Assembly (NCBI GenBank): GCA_014058105.1
Contig: JACGCM010002624.1
Location: 682,001 to 746,000, forward strand
DNA from: Kingdonia uniflora
Lineage: Eukaryota; Streptophyta; Magnoliopsida; Ranunculales; Circaeasteraceae
Length of the DNA: 64,000 nt
Direction of reading: 5' to 3'
Shown: piece after piece, positions 60,621 through 64,000 of the stretch
How the letters are laid out: every line of letters begins with the position of its first letter
Numbering within the stretch: the first letter of the stretch is position 1
Position numbers and translations under genes: made by a program
Notes under the pieces: generated by a model
What the model saw: the letters and a program-made list of their open reading frames with translations, nothing else
Databases searched by the model: none
Told to the model about the DNA's origin: nothing

Positions 60621-61492
60621 TTTTGAAAAAGAAGCATAAAGGTGAGGAAGAGAGGATCCCGATCAGGAAAAAACTGTTTAAGAGTAAAAGTTTGCTTAAC
60701 TATAATGCCCTCATGTTCAAAACTACCCTTAGCATGATTGAATCTCCTCCACCCATCAAGATTGGAGTGCAATCCCAAAGGCTTTAAACTCTATCTCATC
60801 CCCTCTTTGTCTCTTAGATAAACCTTCTTTCTCGTGGGAAAACTTGTCCCTGAGCAAAAACACCATTGTATAATGTAATATAAACTAGGTTATAAGCCCG
60901 TACTACGCACATATGTTTAAGTTCACAATTATTAATTGCAACATCTTGTTTATTAATGCTATCATGATTAGCTCAACACCAACATATTTAATTTTTTCAA
61001 CTCAATTATGTTGAGTACTTAGCTTAAACATCAATCCACTAATTTGAGGCAGATAAAGAAAATGATATATCACTAAAGACATTTGGGTATGCAATATTCT
61101 TATGTAGATATTTGGGTATTTCAACATTGGCAACAAAAAAATAAAATATAAAATTCAACATTGTCATTTTTGCTTGCAATTTTGGCAATCATTTCCTAAT
61201 ACTACTCGTGCTACACAACTTGTGATGAGCACAATTTGAAGTCTACTATGATTTATATCAAAAACATCACTAAAGTTTTAAGGCTAAGAATGATTTCAAG
61301 AAAAATTTATTAATAGCCCATCTTTAACTTAGGGAGAACCGCAATTAATCAAAAATTATAAATGCAAAGATTTGAGGAAGTATTCCCTTCTCGTAGTCAC
61401 TCTATTTTAATCTCTGTAAGCGACAACTCTTCTCATCCTATCTAATTAACAATTAAAAGATAAGAGACATTATCATATCCACGAAATGAATC
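60009..61492. other. Intergenic stretch with a Helitron-like end
   Basis: An open plus-strand frame at 60077-60271 (NCTTPNMSFSQIVENHIGLN) may be a further exon of the zinc-ribbon fragment, in another frame. (AG)n lies at 60584-60615. On the minus strand GTGCGTAGTACGGGCTTATA followed by ACCTAG at 60885 resembles a Helitron 3' terminus (weak hairpin, CTAG, host T). The rest is AT-rich. Confidence 0.45.
60584..60615. repeat. (AG)16 microsatellite
   Basis: Uninterrupted AG dinucleotide run. Confidence 0.95.
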
Positions 61493-61832
61493 TCATAATT
61501 CATCATTTACGTCGTTACGGTCAGTATTTTCACTCTTTGTTGCATCAACACCTGCATCTTCGGATTTGGAAGAGCCTAGTTTCTGAAACTTGAAAGGAAT
61601 TACTACATTTTTCTTGAGGAACTTATATAATCCTACTACGGTTCGATCACCGTCAAAGGTTGTCTGCTCATATCAAGGAAAAATCAGTTATAAGTATCAA
61701 TGGCAGCTGAAGCAACAATAACAAAAAGCTTCTACACCATGCTAACGAAAAGATAAATCTAGAAATACTACTTACCGGATCAAAGCTCTTGTTTCCTGCT
61801 GGGAAGAACACAATTGTAGGGAACCTATCACT
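61493..61832 (-). pseudogene. C-terminal exons of a protein disulfide isomerase
   Basis: Two exons on the minus strand: 61776-61832 (SDRFPTIVFFPAGNKSFDP) and 61493-61663 (TTFDGDRTVVGLYKFLKKNV, then VIPFKFQK, an acidic linker, and NDEL). This is the end of the last thioredoxin domain of plant PDI-like proteins: the cis-Pro loop (FPTIVFFPAG), the final helix and an ER-retrieval tail in NDEL form. The catalytic CGHC exon and everything before it are absent in the 1.7 kb upstream, so this cannot be a working isomerase. Splice phases (0/0) are intact. Confidence 0.75.
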
Positions 61833-63556
61833 CTGCAAAAAAAAATCATTGCATCCATTACTTTATTTTCTTTCCATTAAAGATCAAATATTGAAGGCTG
61901 AAATAACTTGGACAGGCGTTTAACAATAACAAAAAAATGATTCATCAGAGTTTGATGAGGGGAAAGAAACTTAATGTCCCTACCCCATAGGTTAGTATTT
62001 ATACTTAAAATTGTCTATTTATCATTATATGTGGGTGCACCCATATGTCAATATTTAAACATAAATCTATCTAATTATCATTATATGGGGGTGTACATAC
62101 GTGTGTTTGAGTGTCTGGTGGTAGAGTGTTGATTATCAACTACTTGAAGATTAGTACCAGCTTTTGATGCCCAAAAGGAAAATGCATCACATTAAATAAA
62201 TATAAGTTGGCCCCAATCTACAGGCTACCTCTAAAAATGAAGACCTTGGAGAAGAAACAAAATCTTCCCAATTTTTTGGTCCCTTGAATTCTTAAATGGT
62301 ATCTCCAATATACTTGATATATTACCCTTAAGTTTCCTTAACATCGGGCCAAAGTTGGAATTTGGGCACCCTGCACCATCCATCCTGCCTGACACATTAT
62401 GTCCAAACAGACCTCGCTTAAAATCCTACCAACATAATCCCTTCCCTCCCCCATCTTCCCTTTTGAGAAGGTCGGCCTCCTCCTTTATCCAGACCCCAGG
62501 TTACTTGGATTCTCCAATATATGGGTTATAGAACCCTCAAGTTCCATAACATAAAGCCCTAACATCGAGCCAGAGTTGGAATTTATCCACCATCCATCCC
62601 AGTATTACATTTTTTTCTTGACAGACATCATTTGCAATCCTATCCATACACCGTAACACACCAAAAAGAACAACCAAAAGTGTACAACATTTCACTATAG
62701 CCCAAAAGTCCATCCTCCTAGCGAACGTTGAGAAATAAACTTGTAGAAAATGGAAAAGAGTTATAAACACAGTATTCATCTTTGGGGATTTAGGATAAGT
62801 AAAACATTGAAAAGATCTGAACTCGATTTACAATATCTCATAGACATAGTTCATTTCAATTAGTCTAGAACAATAAAATGAAGTAACAAAGAGCAGCTCA
62901 CCTTGTAGATAAGTATGTGAAAAAGACTTGAATATTGGGGTAGTAAACATGTACAACTACTATCTACCCATTGTAACAAAAACAGATATAAAGGCGTCAA
63001 GCTATCGCAAGTTAGTTTCATATGAAGATATTCACCCCCTTTGCCTTTCGGAATTGCAGATGCCCTGCCATTCAAATCAAAATCAAAATCTCATAAGAAC
63101 CCCATTCTTGCTATTTTCGTCGAAAACATCACAAAAACTCAATAAACCAATAGAATCAATTACAAAGAGCTCAATTATATCTCTTGAAGTACCCACAATA
63201 TGCAGATTAAATACCCCCTCCTCAGACACTAATAAAGTAAATAACCCCAACACAGATATATGTATTATCTCAATTCTCAAAGACCTTAAGTGACTCTATC
63301 TGAGAAGACTTTGCAAGTTGATTATACAATGTTTCCATTTCTCTTACTGGGTTTTTAATCTTTTATAGATAGAGATATTGGGTCAACACCCCAAATGGAA
63401 AAATATGCCTCGCCTTTAATTTGTACTGTCTTCGTGGCAATAAGTGAGATTCGGAAGAAACTCCAGAGACAGATACGCACCTGAATCAATCAAATTAACC
63501 TAAAAAATCACCTAAAATTGCAAATTCACAGATCTAAGGTTTACAAAAACACTTAC

Positions 63557-63616
63557 AACAGGGACAAACTTGTTGTTTGGGTACTTCTCCTTGTACGTCT
63601 TATGGAACTCCTCCAT
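63557..63616 (-). pseudogene. Single HMG-box exon (HMGB-like fragment)
   Basis: ATG followed by EEFHKTYKEKYPNNKFVPV and a GTAAGT donor. This matches the HMGB-box exon of plant HMGB proteins (EEFRKTYKEKHPNNKSVAAV type), including the intron position. The next HMGB exon (GKAGGDKWKS) was not found downstream. Its phase fits the PDI exons at 61832, so a chimeric transcript of about 95 residues is possible. It may also serve as a first exon of a new gene. Confidence 0.5.
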
Positions 63617-64000
63617 GTTTAATCAAATACCCCAAAATCAAAACCTTAAAACATCAAAATCGCCTAAAAACGCAGAGGAATCATAGAGAAAGAAGAAAAC
63701 ATTAAGGTTTTTTTTTATGTATATAACTAACCCTATTTTTGGAGGAAAGTGAGTGGGTGCCCCCACTGGTTCTCATGTGGCTCCGCCAGTGGAAGGTTAT
63801 ATCGAATGCATCATTCAACCAAACCTGTATACCTAAAATCTTGGAAATTATTTGGTCAAGAAATGATAAAAAATAAAGTGGAATGAAAGCTTACTGTGTC
63901 TTGGCAGATGCCTTCACCATTTAAGCTTGGGATTTAATTCATGGCCTTTCTCAAATGCGTAGTTATGACGTTAAAATAACAGCCTCATAATAAAACAAAA
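63617..64000. other. Right end of the window
   Basis: AT-rich sequence with a poly-T run (63708-63715). Nothing recognised. Confidence 0.4.

Overview
This window is nuclear DNA from a flowering plant, most likely a eudicot. The signs are AT-rich intergenic sequence, short exons with canonical GT/AG plant introns, and plant-only families (CCS52B/FZR3, WRKY49-type, CYP707A, DVL/RTFL). The species cannot be fixed from the sequence. Seven host genes can be read with confidence: a CCS52B/FZR3 APC/C activator cut by the left edge (minus, 189-2686); an intronless plastid-type ICMT/PEMT-like membrane methyltransferase (plus, 4861-6030); a WRKY49-like factor (minus, 8395-10629); NOP10 (plus, 13062-15056); an ABA 8'-hydroxylase CYP707A (minus, 16496-18494); the INO80 subunit ARP5 (minus, 27902-33920); and a DVL/RTFL small peptide gene (plus, 53327-53635). 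I rebuilt their exons by hand, and each multi-exon reading frame closes with consistent splice phases.

The stretches between genes are mostly repeats. From 19.2 to 23.2 kb a dimeric satellite (monomer about 215 bp, dimer about 430 bp) lies directly upstream of the CYP707A promoter and carries a G-box in alternate monomers. From 23.3 to 27.5 kb there is a TRIM-like element, a TIR element rich in GATC words and a degenerate tandem repeat of about 105 bp. From 34.8 to 41.9 kb there are three nested insertions: a solo-LTR-like element X, split by a rearranged gypsy derivative Y (TSD GCTTG), which is itself split by a decayed Ty1-copia element Z. Two more X copies lie at 50.3 and 55.2 kb, and the 55.2 kb copy serves as an empty-site control for the Y insertion. 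From 41.9 to 50.3 kb I found no recognisable gene.

From 54.7 to 59.1 kb a unit of about 1.9 kb is tandemly duplicated. Each unit has a Helitron-like 3' end (hairpin, with the CTAG tail intact in one copy) and a conserved two-exon reading frame on the minus strand. Only the first unit contains an X insertion, and the second shows the exact empty site. From 59.4 to 63.6 kb there are fragments of host-type genes: zinc-ribbon exons, the last two exons of a protein disulfide isomerase ending in NDEL, and one HMG-box exon. These lie near another Helitron-like end at 60885 and look like captured gene pieces.

The host genes act independently: cell-cycle exit, transcription, rRNA pseudouridylation, ABA breakdown, chromatin remodelling and organ-shape signalling. 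I found no operon-like or defence system. The most distinctive material is the nested transposon architecture, the G-box satellite next to an ABA-catabolism gene, and the Helitron-like gene-fragment modules.
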